Origin: Stomoxys calcitrans
Lineage: Eukaryota > Arthropoda > Insecta > Diptera > Muscidae
Reading direction: 5' to 3'
Length of the DNA: 64,000 nt
Assembly: GCF_963082655.1 (NCBI RefSeq)
Contig: NC_081554.1
Coordinates: 128,463,962-128,527,961, forward strand
The stretch's first letter is position 1; each line of letters starts with the position of its first letter. The translations under genes were made by a program, and so were the position numbers. The notes beneath the pieces were generated by a model that worked only from the letters and a program-made list of their open reading frames with translations, was not told the DNA's origin and searched no databases. Below are positions 42,400 through 53,069 of the stretch, piece after piece.

Positions 42400-44356
42400 G
42401 GAAAGACGCGAGATTGAGCGAATTGAGTTGTACAGGAGTCAGAATGAAGTCCAGAAATTCTATCAAAAAATTAAACATCAAACCGATGACTTTGGTGCAG
42501 GCACATCCTCCTGCAGAGACAACTAAGGAAATCTGGTAACTGACACAGTTACTGAGGATATGGAAAGAGCAGTTTACCCAAATGCTAGTGTCCAACGATG
42601 ACGGCAAAGAGGATACCGCAAAACAAAACCCTGATGATGGTATAGAATGTTTAACTCCAACTCAGAATGAGGTCCAAGTAGCAGTTACCCGACTGGAGAA
42701 TAAGAATGCAGCAGGAGCCAATGGGTTACCCGCTGAACTATTTAAGACCGGAGGCGACACGCTGATAAGGCGTATGCATCAGCTTGTCTGCATAATTTTG
42801 TTTAGAAGAACGCAAACCCAATGATTGGAACTTCAGCGCACTATGTCCCATACACAGGAATGAAACGAGGCGAAATGTGCCAACTACAGAGGAATAAGTC
42901 TCCTCCACATCGCATACAAGATACTCCCGAACGTACTGTGTGAAATAGTAGAACCTAAAATCAATTGGATTATTGGGCCCTATAACTGCGGCTTTAGACT
43001 TGTTAAATCCACTCTGGATCAGATATTCACACTGCGTCAAATCCTGGAAAATAATCGAGAAGGATAAATCAACACCTACCATATCTTTGTTGACTAGAAA
43101 GCCGCTTTCGATATTCAAAGGTGTTTCAAACCATGTCTGAGTTTATTATCCCTACAAAATTAATAAGACTCTGCATGATGACAATTGATGATACCCGTTC
43201 GTCAGTAGATTAGGTTAGGTTAAAAGGAGGGTGCCGATATTTATCTGCCCCATGCCACTATAGACATACACCTTGTTGTGCGCTCTTAAAACTAAAAAGT
43301 AACATCGAAAAAAAAATCTTAATAAGGAATTCCGTGCTACTTACAATACAAATTCCTTTATTGTTTTCCATGCCACTCCCTTAAGTTGGTTCATGTCTGG
43401 TATTGTGTCGTCAGTAAGAGTAGGGTAGAATCTCGCCAAACCATTCAACACCAAACGAGGTTTCAGATAAGGAGACAGCTTATCGTGTGATCTCTTTAAT
43501 ATCCTGCTGGAGAAGATTATACGAGATGTAGATTTGAATTGATATGGCACATACCCACGAGACAACAAATACTACTCGCCTATGCCGACGACATCGATAT
43601 CATGGGTCGGTCACTGGAAGTAGTAACTGTAGGCTTTGAAAGAATCGAAAGGGAATCAGTGGAAGTGGGTCTGGCAGTAAATGGAGATAAGACAAAATGA
43701 ATGACATCAACTTCCAAAACGCGTCGCACCCCCGAGCAGGCAAAGAAAATGAAGAAAGTTGAGAACTCCAAAAGTTGCAGACTATCGCAACTGTATCTAC
43801 CTCGGCACAGCCGGAATGACACAACGAATGAATAATATTGACAAACAGATGCTACTTTGGATTAAGTTAGCAGTTTGGAAACAGGGCCACCCACCGACAG
43901 ACGAAGATTACACTATACAAGACACTGATACTACCAATGTTGTATGGTTCTGAGGCAGGGGTACTTGTGAAAGCTCACGAGGCAGTGCTTGGAGTGTTTG
44001 AGAGAAAGATTCTTCGTAAATTATATGGACCAGTTTGCGTTAATGGAGAATATAAGCATCGTATGAACCACGAGCTGTGTGACGAGAATAGCATAGTTAC
44101 ATGTATCAAAATACAACGGCTGCGTCGGCTAGGTCATGTTGTCGGAATGGATAAAGAAGCTCCAGCAAAGAAGTCTTTCGAAGGCACACAAGGTGGTACA
44201 CCCAAACCGGGACGACCAAAAGCCGAATTGAAAGATCAAGTGGTGGGAGACCCCTTGAAACTTGGTGCCAGAGATGGTAAAATTATCGCAGAAGATCGAG
44301 GCGCTTGGAACGCTATTCTACGATCGGCTAGTGGGACAAATGTCATCGCCAGTTAA
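42400..44356 (+). pseudogene. Reverse transcriptase and C-terminus, RTE-like LINE
   Basis: In order: EVQVAVTRLENKNAAGANGL (42670-42730); a decayed block with CAN.RGIS-type sequence (42880-42900); IFVD then a stop, KAAFD (43083-43115, motif A with the stop in place of an aromatic residue); PFNTKRGFR then a stop, GDSLSCDLFNILLE (43437-43500, motif B); and YSPMP overlapping LAYADDIDIMG (43572-43605), an intact catalytic box. The frame at 43937-44356 is the C-terminus (VLLYGSEA style, GVFERKILRKLYGPV, IQRLRRLGHVVGMDKEAP). A 200-bp foreign insertion splits it at 43208-43407. Stops and frameshifts make it inactive. Confidence 0.9.
43208..43407 (-). mobile_element. 5'-truncated LOA-like LINE 3' end with 9-bp target duplication
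   Basis: The insertion is flanked by TCGTCAGTA at 43199-43207 and 43408-43416. Removing it and one repeat restores the RTE reading frame across the site. On the minus strand it reads TIPDMNQLKGVAWKTIKEF, a stop, then about 130 bp of 3' untranslated sequence ending CTTTTAACCTAACCTAATC. It matches the C-terminus of the LINE at 17801-18550. It is a textbook target-primed insertion of a very short LINE end. Confidence 0.95.
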
Positions 44357-44735
44357 GGTAAAGTATGGACCGTACTTGTCATATGGACCGTACTTGTCTG
44401 TTGGAAGTCACAGAAAAACACCACCTCCACTATTTCAAGCAAATCGAGTAAAAAATGTGCCCTCCAGAGGCTCCGAAAGTCAAATTGGGAGATCGGTTTA
44501 TATGTCAACTATATCAATACATGAACCGATTTATATTTATACTAATAAAAAGTATTTGTGCAAAATTTCAAGCGCCTATCTTTACTCCTTCGAAAGTAAG
44601 CGTGCTTTCGACAGACAGACGGGCGGACATGGCTAGATCGACATAAAATGTCATGATGATCTAGAAAATGTATACTTTATGGGATTTTTCGAGGTGTTGG
44701 AAACGAAATGACGAAATTAGTATGCCCCCCGTGGC
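44357..44735 (-). mobile_element. DINE-like A/D fragment, last monomer and 5' region
   Basis: It directly follows the end of the RTE-like LINE. It has a short tandem duplication (ATGGACCGTACTTGTC, near 44365-44398), a monomer, AGTATTTGTGCAAAATTTCA, the ACAGACAGACGG tract, the core and ATTAGTATGCCCCCC. It may be the remainder of the family D copy at 41085-41818, but the two overlap in content, so a simple split is not proven. Confidence 0.65.
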
Positions 44736-46330
44736 ATTTGGCACTGCTACGATTTATAATGCGATACACAAACATTGCGTTTACTTTGAGGTGTTTGTGT
44801 TCGCCACATATAGTCGGTAGTAATTTGTCAGTCAAATATAATGCAAACACACAATTTCCCTTGAACTCCATCACAAATAACTGTCTTTCTAATTACAGAA
44901 GCAAATGCTTTTGGTGGTTTGATGGCAATACCATGAGCTGTCAGTAAATTAAATACATGTATCATGTGGCACTCATAACTAGTTTGACAGATATACGAGT
45001 ATGAACTTGGTAACACTACGTGTCATCTACCTTGTACTTCACGTTTGAATGTAACTTCACTTAAGTTAAGGCAATAATGATTATGGTGTTTTAAAATATT
45101 TTAAAATATAAATTTAATATTCACTTTAAATTATTATTAGTCGAATGGAAGCACACCTAGGAACAAAATGCATAAACAAAATAAATGTAGTTTCATTGTT
45201 TTTTAGTACGTAGTACAGCCGAGCGTATACATAACATATTTCAAATGTCTAAATTTTGATACGCACTGTGGTACTCGGCATTCTAAGGCAGATTGAATGC
45301 GTGTATAGACCAATTCATGTTTAAATTCGTCAAGTCTTTCTTATTAAGCTGAGCAAGTAAATAGATAAATGCATTCCATTCGATGATTAAACACATCCAT
45401 TTTGTAACAACCATTATAAACAATTTTCTTTGTACATATTTTAGTCAAGTTACTTAGCTTTATTCAACTATTGGCAATATTAATCTAATTAAAATTTAAA
45501 ACTAATGACTACAATACAATTTATTCTAATGTAGCTCCAAATAAAAGCAGAAATGCAAAATGCATATTTTAGCAAATAATCATGTGTTAGGGAAATTGAA
45601 TAACTTCAATGAATCTAAGTCCATTCCATGAACTTTATGGAAATTGAAATTTATTGGCAAGACCAATAACAATAAGAAATTGCATTAAATTAATTAATTT
45701 TCATATTATCAAATGCATGAAGCCTTGGATATGCAATTGCCATTGCCATTATCCTACCCCTTCCTTAGCCATTTAGGTACTGTAGCCCATGCTTGGTAAA
45801 CAGCTGAATAACTAGTAACGAATGTAATAGTAAATGGCAATTGTAAATTTTTATCAAAGAATTATAAATAATTTGTAAAACTGTATGCAGCAATACCATT
45901 TGCAAGTAGAATTGCATATGACTGCAGGTAACAACATTTGACCTCCACCGCCTAGCAACAACGCACCAACCCACAAATTTTGTATCTATAGTCTATTGGA
46001 TTATACTCAGGTCATACTGGTTGGTAGAGATGATGGTCTGGTCCGTAGAAGATGCAAAATCTGGATGTTAAAAATGCATTGCATGTTACAATGAATTCAA
46101 TGTAAAGTTATTCAAAAGGCATCAACATTCAAATAGTCATCGCCAATACCAATAAACCACATGCAGTATGAAGAACGTATTTACAGTGCAGCACTCACAA
46201 CCAAATAATCATTGCCAGCAGACTACACCGAAAAAACCAAACTCAAATTATTGAACAGTGGACAAAAGTAAAATTGAATATCATTTTGAATTTCGGGAAA
46301 TAAGAAACTGCAAATACCGGGCCTATCCGA
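44736..46330. other. Largest apparently single-copy interval, no gene recognised
   Basis: About 1.6 kb of AT-rich DNA without a match to the repeat families here and without coding motifs. Minus-strand frames at 44677-44874 and 45765-45974 are short and featureless. It is the best candidate for host intergenic or intronic DNA in this window. Confidence 0.5.
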
Positions 46331-46594
46331 CTTTATAATATACCACTAAATATCTCAGTACATCAGATGGAAACAGATATCTGATGCCATTTCGATTCAG
46401 CACATTATGATATATCGAATAGAACATCCCATGACGAAATACGGGAGGGTTTGAAATGAAATTGTGTTAACTGCAGCTCTAAAAGTTCTTATTGTATGAA
46501 AGGTATGTATTAATGCTACATATATCTACAATATATGTGATCAGATTTTGATGAAATTTATGTATATACAGAACATTTGCTTTTAGATATTCTG

Positions 46595-46875
46595 CGCCAT
46601 TTCTTCAATCTCTGATACCCATAATGGCCGCCTTACAAAGTCTTCTTCTTCATTCATTCTGACAACATGACCAAGCCAATGCAACAGTTCTATTTTGATA
46701 TGTGGTTCATATGACGCCTATGGTCTCGCAGACCGGTCTATATATTTAACGAATGATTTTTTTGTGAAACACTCCAAGCCCTGCCTCATCTGCTTTCGCA
46801 AGTGCCCATGCTTCGAAGCCATACAACAACAAGGGTAGTATCAGAACCTTGTATAGTGAGATTTCTGTCTGTTTC
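46595..46875 (-). pseudogene. RTE-like LINE C-terminal fragment
   Basis: The minus strand from about 46860 reads SLYKVLILPLLLYGFEAWAL, then ADEAGLGVFHKKIIR and a decayed WLGHVVRMN block. This parallels 43920-44160 of the RTE-like LINE on the plus strand. Frameshifts are present. No RT core accompanies it. Confidence 0.75.
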
Positions 46876-47076
46876 AAAAAACTTCTCACATTTTTAAAGG
46901 TCGGGCCAAAATTTGAAATTTATGTATGAAAGCTGTATCCAAGTCAAGTTAAAAGATCTCGAGTTTAATTTTGTAGAGATCGGAGGACAATAGTGGCTAC
47001 TACAGCCATAAAAACTAATTTAGGATGCAAGGCATGTATATATGCATGTCTCTTTATTTAAACCTGAACCAATTTT

Positions 47077-47773
47077 TATACCCACCACCGAAGGATGGGG
47101 GTATATTCATTTTTTCACTCCGTTTGCAACACATCGAAATATCTATTTCCGACCCTATAAAGTATATATATTCTTGATCAGCTTAAAAATCTAAGACGAT
47201 CTAGACATGTCTGTCCCTCTGTCTGTTGAAATCACGCTACAGTCTTAAGTGAAGTTCGAAGATGGGCTATATCGGACTATATCTTGATATAGGCCCCATA
47301 TAGACCGATCGGCCGATTTAGGGTCTTAGGCCAATAAAATCCACATTTATTATCCGATTTTGCTGAAATTTGGGACAGTGAGTTGTGTTAGGCCCTTCAA
47401 CATCCTCCGTTAATTTGGCTCAGATCGGTCTAGATTTGGATATAGCTGCCATATAGACCGATCCTCCGATTAAGGGTCTTAGGCCCACATAAGCCACATT
47501 TATTATCCGATTTTGCTGAAATTTGGTAAAGTGAGTTGCCTTATGACCTTCGACATCCTTCGTCAATTTGGCTCAGATCGGTCCAGATTTGGATATAGCT
47601 GCCATATAGACCGATCCTGCGATTAAGGGTCTTTGGCCCATAAAAGGCGCATTGATTGTTCGATGTCACCGAAATTTGGGGCAGAGAGTTGTGTTAGGCA
47701 AGGTGATATATATATACCTGAGAGAGATATCCAAATTACGGCCCGGCCGAACTTAACGCCTTTTTACTTGTTT
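47077..47773 (+). mobile_element. DINE-like family B copy with both ends
   Basis: TATACCCACCACCGAAGGAT at 47077; core GTATATATATTCTTGATCAG at 47161-47180; monomers with GCCATATAGACCGATC; 3' end with ACGGCCCGGCCGAACTTAAC and CTTTTTACTTGTTT at 47759-47773. The hairpin here (CGGCCCGGCCG) resembles family A, unlike the copy at 36272-37322, which hints at exchange between families or at an ancestral state. Confidence 0.85.
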
Positions 47774-47959
47774 AGTAACGATTTCCCAGGTTCAAAAACA
47801 AGTTTTGTGCAAAATTTGGCAGAAATCGGGCAACAAATGCGAACAGTACATGGATGTGGGTAATACGAAATAGGATGTTATTCTACATCAATTGGTGTAT
47901 TTAACAATGGTTTTAACCCTTCTTCATCTTGGTGCTGAAAAACAAAATTTTAAAAATAA

Positions 47960-49270
47960 ACAAGTTCTAAGTTCGACCTAGCCGAATCTTATATACCTTC
48001 CACCATGGATCGCATTTGTGGAGTTCTTTTCCCGGCATCTCTTCTTAGGCAAAACAGAATTTAAGAAAAGATTTGCTCTGCTATTAGAGCGATATCAAGA
48101 TATGGTCCGGTTTGGACCACAATTAAATTATATGTTGGAGACCTCTGTAAAATGTCAGTCAATTCGAATAAGAATTGCGCCCTTTGGGGGCTCAAGAAGT
48201 AAAATAGGGAGATCGATTTATATGGGAGCTGTATCGGGCTATAGACCGATTCAGACTATAATAAACACGTACGTTGATGGTCATGAGAGAATCCGTCGTA
48301 CAAAATTTCAGGCAAATCGGATAATAATAGCGACCTCTATAGGCTCAAAAAGTCAAGATCCCAGATCGGTTTATATGACAGCAATATCAGGTTATGAACC
48401 GATTTGAACCATACTTGGCACAGTTATTGGATATCACAACAAAACACGTCGTGCCAAAGTGCATTCAAATCGGATAGGAATTGCGCACTCTAGAAGCTCA
48501 AGAAATCAAGGCCCAAGATCGGTTTATATGGCAGCTATATCAGGTTATTGACCGATTTGAACCATACTTGGCACGGTTGTTGGATATCATAACAGAACAC
48601 GTCGGGCAAAATTTCATTCCAATCGGATAATAATTGCGCACTCTAGAGGCTCAAGAAGTCAAGACCCAAGATCGGTTTATATGGCAGCTTTATCAGGTTA
48701 TGAACCGATTTGAACCATACTTGGCACAGTTGTTGGATATCATTAAAAAAACACGTCGTGCAAAATTTCATTCAAATCGGATAAGAATTGCACACTCTAG
48801 AGGCTCAAGAAGTCAAGACCCAAGACCGGTTTATATAGCAGCTATATCAGGTTACGGACCGATTTGAACCATACTTGGCACAGTTGTTGGATATCATAAC
48901 AAAACACGTCGTGCCAAAATTCATTCAAATCGGATAAGAATTGCGTCCTCTAGAGGCTCAAGAAGTCAAGACCCAAGATCGGTTTATATGGCAGCTATAT
49001 AAAAACATGGACCAATGTGGCCCATTTACAATACCAACCGACCTACACTAATAAGAAGTATTTGTGCAAAATTTCAAGCGGCTAGCTTTACTCCTTCGAA
49101 AGTTAGCGTGCTTTCGACATACAGACGGACGGACGGACATGGCTAGATCGACATAAAATGTCACGACGATCAAGAATATATATACTTTATGGGGTCTCAG
49201 ACGAATATTTCGAGTAGTTACAAACAGAATGACGAAATTAGTATACCCCCATCCTATGGTGGAGGGTATA
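47960..49270 (-). mobile_element. DINE-like family A copy, left arm of an inverted pair
   Basis: The minus-strand 3' end is at 47960-48010 (CAAGTTCTAAGTTCGACCTA, hairpin eroded) and the 5' end at 49243-49270 (CCCATCCTATGGTGGAGGGT). It has about six monomers and a short microsatellite (49121-49140). It faces a second family A copy 15 bp away. Confidence 0.88.
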
Positions 49271-49284
49271 ATAAGTAAGGAAAG

Positions 49285-50057
49285 GTATTGTAAATGGGCC
49301 ATATCGGTCCATGTTTTGATATAACTGCCGTATAAACCGATCTTGGGTCTTGACTTCTTGAGTCTCTAAGGTGCGCAATTCTTAGCCGATTGTAATGAAA
49401 TTTTACACGAAGTGTTTTGTTATGATATCCAACAACTGTGCCAAGTGTGGTTCAAATCGGTTTATAACCTGATATAGCTGTCATATAAACAAATCTGGGG
49501 ACTTGACTTCTTGAGCTTCTAGAGGGCGCAATTCCTATCCGATTTGGCAGAAATTTTTCATGAAGCACTTTATTCTTATTTTCAACAATTGTGTCAAATA
49601 AGGTTAAAATCGGCTCATAACCTGATATAGCTGCCATATAAACCGATCTGGGATCTTGACTTCTTGAGCCTCTAGTGGTCGCTATTATTATCCGATTTGC
49701 CTGAAATTTTGTACTATGGATCATCTCATGACCATCAACATACGTGTTTATTATGATCTGAATCGTTCTGTAGCCCGATACAGCTCCCATATAAATCGAT
49801 CTCTCTATTTTCTTGAGCCCCCAAAGGGTGCAATTCTTATTCAAATTGGCTGACATTTTACACAGTTCTCCAACATGTAGTTTAATTGTGGTCCAAACCG
49901 GACCATTTCTTGATATCGCTCTAATATCAGAGGAAATCTTTTCTTATATCCTTTTTTGCCTAAGAAGAGATGCCGGGAAAAGAACTCGACAAATGCGATC
50001 CATGGTGGAGAGTATATAAGATTCGGCCCGGCCGAACTTAGCACGCTTTTACTTGTT
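49285..50057 (+). mobile_element. DINE-like family A copy, right arm of an inverted pair
   Basis: This copy lacks the 5' tip and microsatellite and begins GGTATTGTAAATGGGCCATA in the first monomer. It keeps the 3' terminal block and hairpin TTCGGCCCGGCCGAA (50022-50036) and ends ACTTGT at a T-run. The 14 bases before it (TAAGTAAGGAAAGG) look like a family C 3' tip. Confidence 0.85.
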
Positions 50058-50104
50058 TTTTAACTGCTTGCTTAATCCGCAGTAGCATCTGTTTGCCATT
50101 ATTA

Positions 50105-50405
50105 TTCTTTGCTTTATTTTAAAACTGGTGCATTTCGTTTTGGTTCCGTGGTGCCGAGGCAGATAAAGTTGATGACTATCTCAAATTCGTAGTTCCATTT
50201 TCTCCATTTTCTGTATCTGCTCGGGTATACATGGCGTTTTAGGAGTTGATGCCATACACATTTTATTTTATCTCCATTTACTGCCAGACCCATTTTCACT
50301 GATTTCCTTTCGATTATTTCGTTATCATAGGCGAGTAGCATGTATGTAATTTTTCCAGCAGAATATCAAAGAGACCTGCCTTCCTGTCTAAAACCTCGTT
50401 TGGTA
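50105..50405 (-). pseudogene. RTE-like LINE reverse transcriptase fragment
   Basis: On the minus strand: NTKRGF (about 50403-50386), an LLE-type stretch, then LLAYDNEII, where the YADDIDII box has lost Ala-Asp, then KMGLAVNGDKIK and FEIVINFICLGT. This corresponds to 43437-43700 of the RTE-like LINE. The catalytic box is destroyed. Confidence 0.8.
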
Positions 50406-50480
50406 TTATTGGGTGTTAATTCCATATTTGATTAACCCTGTCTTTATAATACAAATCTATATCGCAACATTGTACTTATC
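50398..50480 (+). repeat. Left member of an 80-bp direct repeat (possible LTR relic)
   Basis: The segment ending ATTTGATTAACCCTGTCTTT, then TTGTACTTATC (to about 50478) aligns at roughly 75% identity with 52888-52966. The two copies are in the same orientation and flank the Gypsy-like pol remnant. LTR identity is a hypothesis; no TG...CA ends were seen. Confidence 0.4.
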
Positions 50481-50839
50481 CGGGCTTCTGAGCGGAGAGG
50501 AGCAGGCCTATTATTGCTGGAGTTGGAGCGAATTTTTTTGAACCCAGAGACGACCGAGAGTGGAGCGGTTTCCAATCTCAAAATCGGCTCGGCTCAGACA
50601 AAACCAGAATTTCTACAATGCACATTTCTTTAGTTAACAAATTTGTTATTTTGGTGAATTCAAACAAAAAATTAAAAATTTTTAATTAACATGAGATAAC
50701 TTAAGGGTTAACTTTCGTTAAATCGTTATCAAAAACATATTAGGGACAGATTTGTACCAATTTTAAAAGTTTCTTTCAAAATTCAAATACTGAGTAAAAA
50801 GTTTTGAACAGATTCGTATTTTGTTTATACGCAGTTTCG

Positions 50840-51430
50840 GGAACTTCAATGTGGAGCTCACTGTTGAATAAGGGCATCCCTGAAAAGATCTTGACACTGA
50901 TTAGGGAGCTGTATAGGTCAGTTCGCTTCAATGGAAAAGAGAGCCGTCCTTTCGGGATCGATATAGAAAAGAAACAGGGGTTCATTCTATTGCCGACGCT
51001 CTGTTTTGATGTTACTCGATTCCGTTTTAGAGGCAACAAATGCTGAGGCACCCCATAACATACGCTGGTGTTTAAACGACTTCCTTGGAGACATCAACTA
51101 CACGGATGATATATGGCTCTTTGTGCATTTCTTTGTGGCCAAAGCAGGCCTGAAAATAAACATTACTAAGACCAAAATTGATGAGGATAGGAACATAAAA
51201 TGATAAAAAGATGTTGACAACTTTTCCTATCTTGCCAGCAAAATTACTAAGGACGGAGGATCGGAAGCAGGCATCCTTGAAGTGCCTTGCTTAATCTCAA
51301 TAAGGTTTGCAGATGCAGTGACAACTCATATAATACAAAAGTCATAATCTTCAATAGTAGTGTGAAATCTATTTTATTACATGGCTGTACAAATTGGAGT
51401 TTGACACAAACCGTCAAAACCAAATCTTAA
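50840..51430 (+). pseudogene. APE-type LINE reverse transcriptase fragment
   Basis: In order: MWSSLLNKGIPEKILTLIRE and RFNGKESRPFGID (50848-50965); a decayed QGCILSPTLF-like block at 50973-51010; NYTDDIWLF at 51095-51125, where the box is YTDD; AAKAGLKINITKTK (51135-51175); and a decayed DGGSE...C...YLGSKI-type region to about 51430. This is a different LINE lineage from the LOA, RTE and Jockey pieces; exact clade uncertain. Frameshifts throughout. Confidence 0.75.
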
Positions 51431-51499
51431 GTTGAAGTCAACCCATATATCGTGAAATCAAGCCATACGAGAAGGGTGGTAATTTTTCGGCTTTTATAA

Positions 51500-52740
51500 A
51501 CTCTGTTGAGTATATAAAACTTACACAGAATGAGGCAGATGGTCTGTACCATATACCTCAGTTTTCAATCACTAATTGAGACTCGGAACGAAATAGAATT
51601 GAATTTCAAAGATATTGTTCTCAAGACTGAAAGAGATCCCATCTTGTCTATGGTAAAAGAGGCTGAAATAGATAGCACTTTAAATGATTTGGATGAATAT
51701 AAACATCCATTTTAAAGGCAAGTTAAATGAGCTTTATGTTGAATAGGGACGTGTTTTATGGGAACACAGAGTTGAGTTGTTATTCCAAACAAAGTCTAGT
51801 CTCCCGTACCTAATCTTTTACATAGATCTCATCTTGGCATAGTAAAGACCAAAGGTTTGTCACGGTGCTATATACGGTGGCCGAATATAGATAATGAGAT
51901 AGAAAGGCTTGTTAGCTTGTTATTTAGATTATGCGTTAACTACTAATGGATATCTTAAAATAAAATTTTTTGATTCTTATTCAAAATTTGTTGAAGTTTT
52001 TCGAACAAAGATAATAATAATTCATTTAACAAAAATGAAAATAAAGGAATTGTTTTGTCGATATGGTGTCGTTGATATTGTTATGATAAACAGTGGTAGG
52101 CAATTTACATGTGAGACATTTAGAGAGTTTTTGAAGGTTAATGCAATTAGGCATGCATTAACAAAACCAGGTCATCCCGTGACCAACGGTCAGGCGCAAA
52201 TTACGGTTAAGGCGATAAAGATATCTTTAATCACTACTCTAAAGAGTAATCCAAGACTCGAACGGTATTAAATACACGTCTTCTATACAACCGAAATTCT
52301 AAGCATTTGACAACAGGCAAATCACCTACCAAACTCTTCTTCTGTCGATCATTAAGAACAAGACATAGATTACTTAATCCACCAACAACTAAAGAAGTTA
52401 TTCTGAACAATCAGCAGAAAACTATACTCAATGATAAAGGTACTCGAGATGAACGTTTCTCTAAAGGGCAAAACGTTATTATTTGCGATTACAGATATCC
52501 CAATAACACTTGAAGCTAAAATAAAGTCTCAAACAGGTCCTCGATTTTACTCATCCATATTCATCCATAACGAAGGGAAATAAAACGTCACCTTGATAAA
52601 ATCAGAGACGGAACTTCAAATGTAAACATAGAATCGCACAATGTTAGCTGTAGCGAAGAAAATATTGAAAACCAACCACACAAGCAACGGCTAGAGAATT
52701 AAGAACTCTTAGGGAAAAGGAACTTAAGGGGGAAAAGTGG
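51500..52740 (+). pseudogene. Gypsy (Ty3)-type LTR-retrotransposon integrase remnant
   Basis: From about 51560 to 51900 decayed pol sequence leads into a zinc-binding and integrase region. The frame 51909-52271 contains FDSYSKFVEV, then a MINSGRQF block where the catalytic TDNG(T/S)QF motif has lost its Asp, and TNGQAQ, where the catalytic Glu is replaced by Gln. All catalytic positions I can place are changed. The frame at 52307-52513 (TTGKSPTKLFF, then KGQNVIICDYR) is the C-terminal integrase region. No env-like gene was seen. Confidence 0.8.
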
Positions 52741-52887
52741 TAAAACCAACCAATCAAAAAAAAAAAATAGTGTTAACTATGAACTATGTAATTAAATATT
52801 TTTTTTTTTTTTTTGAATTACATTGAAGTCTTATTTTTTATTAACAATATCTTCTTTTGCAATTGGTCTTTCTTATCCGCTTTAAGG

Positions 52888-52966
52888 TTAGCGTATTAGG
52901 TATTTATCCCAGATTTAATTAACCCTGCCTCGATAATGCAAAACAATATGGATACATAGTACTTAT
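52888..52966 (+). repeat. Right member of the 80-bp direct repeat (possible LTR relic)
   Basis: GTATTAGGTATTTATCCCAG, ATTTAATTAACCCTGCCTCG and TAGTACTTATC align with 50398-50480. The intervening 52741-52887 contains A-runs and a 16-T tract. Between this repeat and 53070 nothing else is recognised. Confidence 0.4.
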
Positions 52967-53069
52967 CAATACAATATTTTATATTGGCAATGCTATACCA
53001 AATTTAGTACATAAGAATCATCTTCTATAAATCAGTTGTGTCACAACCATTGAATTGAGTACTTCGCCT

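Larger units (their letters stand above)
46331..47940 (-). mobile_element. Decayed DINE-like family C, interrupted twice
   Basis: Family C monomer sequence is visible at 46340-46590 (GATATATCGAATAGAACATC; GATCAGATTTTGATGAAATT), 46876-47076 (AATTTTGTAGAGATCGGAGG) and again at 47774-47900 (GTTTTGTGCAAAATTTGGCA, then AATACGAAATAGGATGTTAT, resembling the C core at 29280-29380). An RTE fragment (46595-46875) and a family B element (47077-47773) are embedded in it. The true ends are not seen. Confidence 0.6.

Noticed and set aside
41819..44356. Intact host endonuclease (craniofacial development protein 2-like) gene
   Set aside because: The domain is directly fused to a LINE reverse transcriptase, is 5'-truncated, has lost its catalytic block and contains stops.
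44357..44735. Clean reunion of the family D copy split by the RTE-like LINE
   Set aside because: The right part repeats sequence already present in the left part, so a simple insertion with target duplication does not explain it; kept as a separate fragment.
51909..52271. Active integrase
   Set aside because: The expected catalytic Asp and Glu positions are replaced and the flanking pol is frameshifted.
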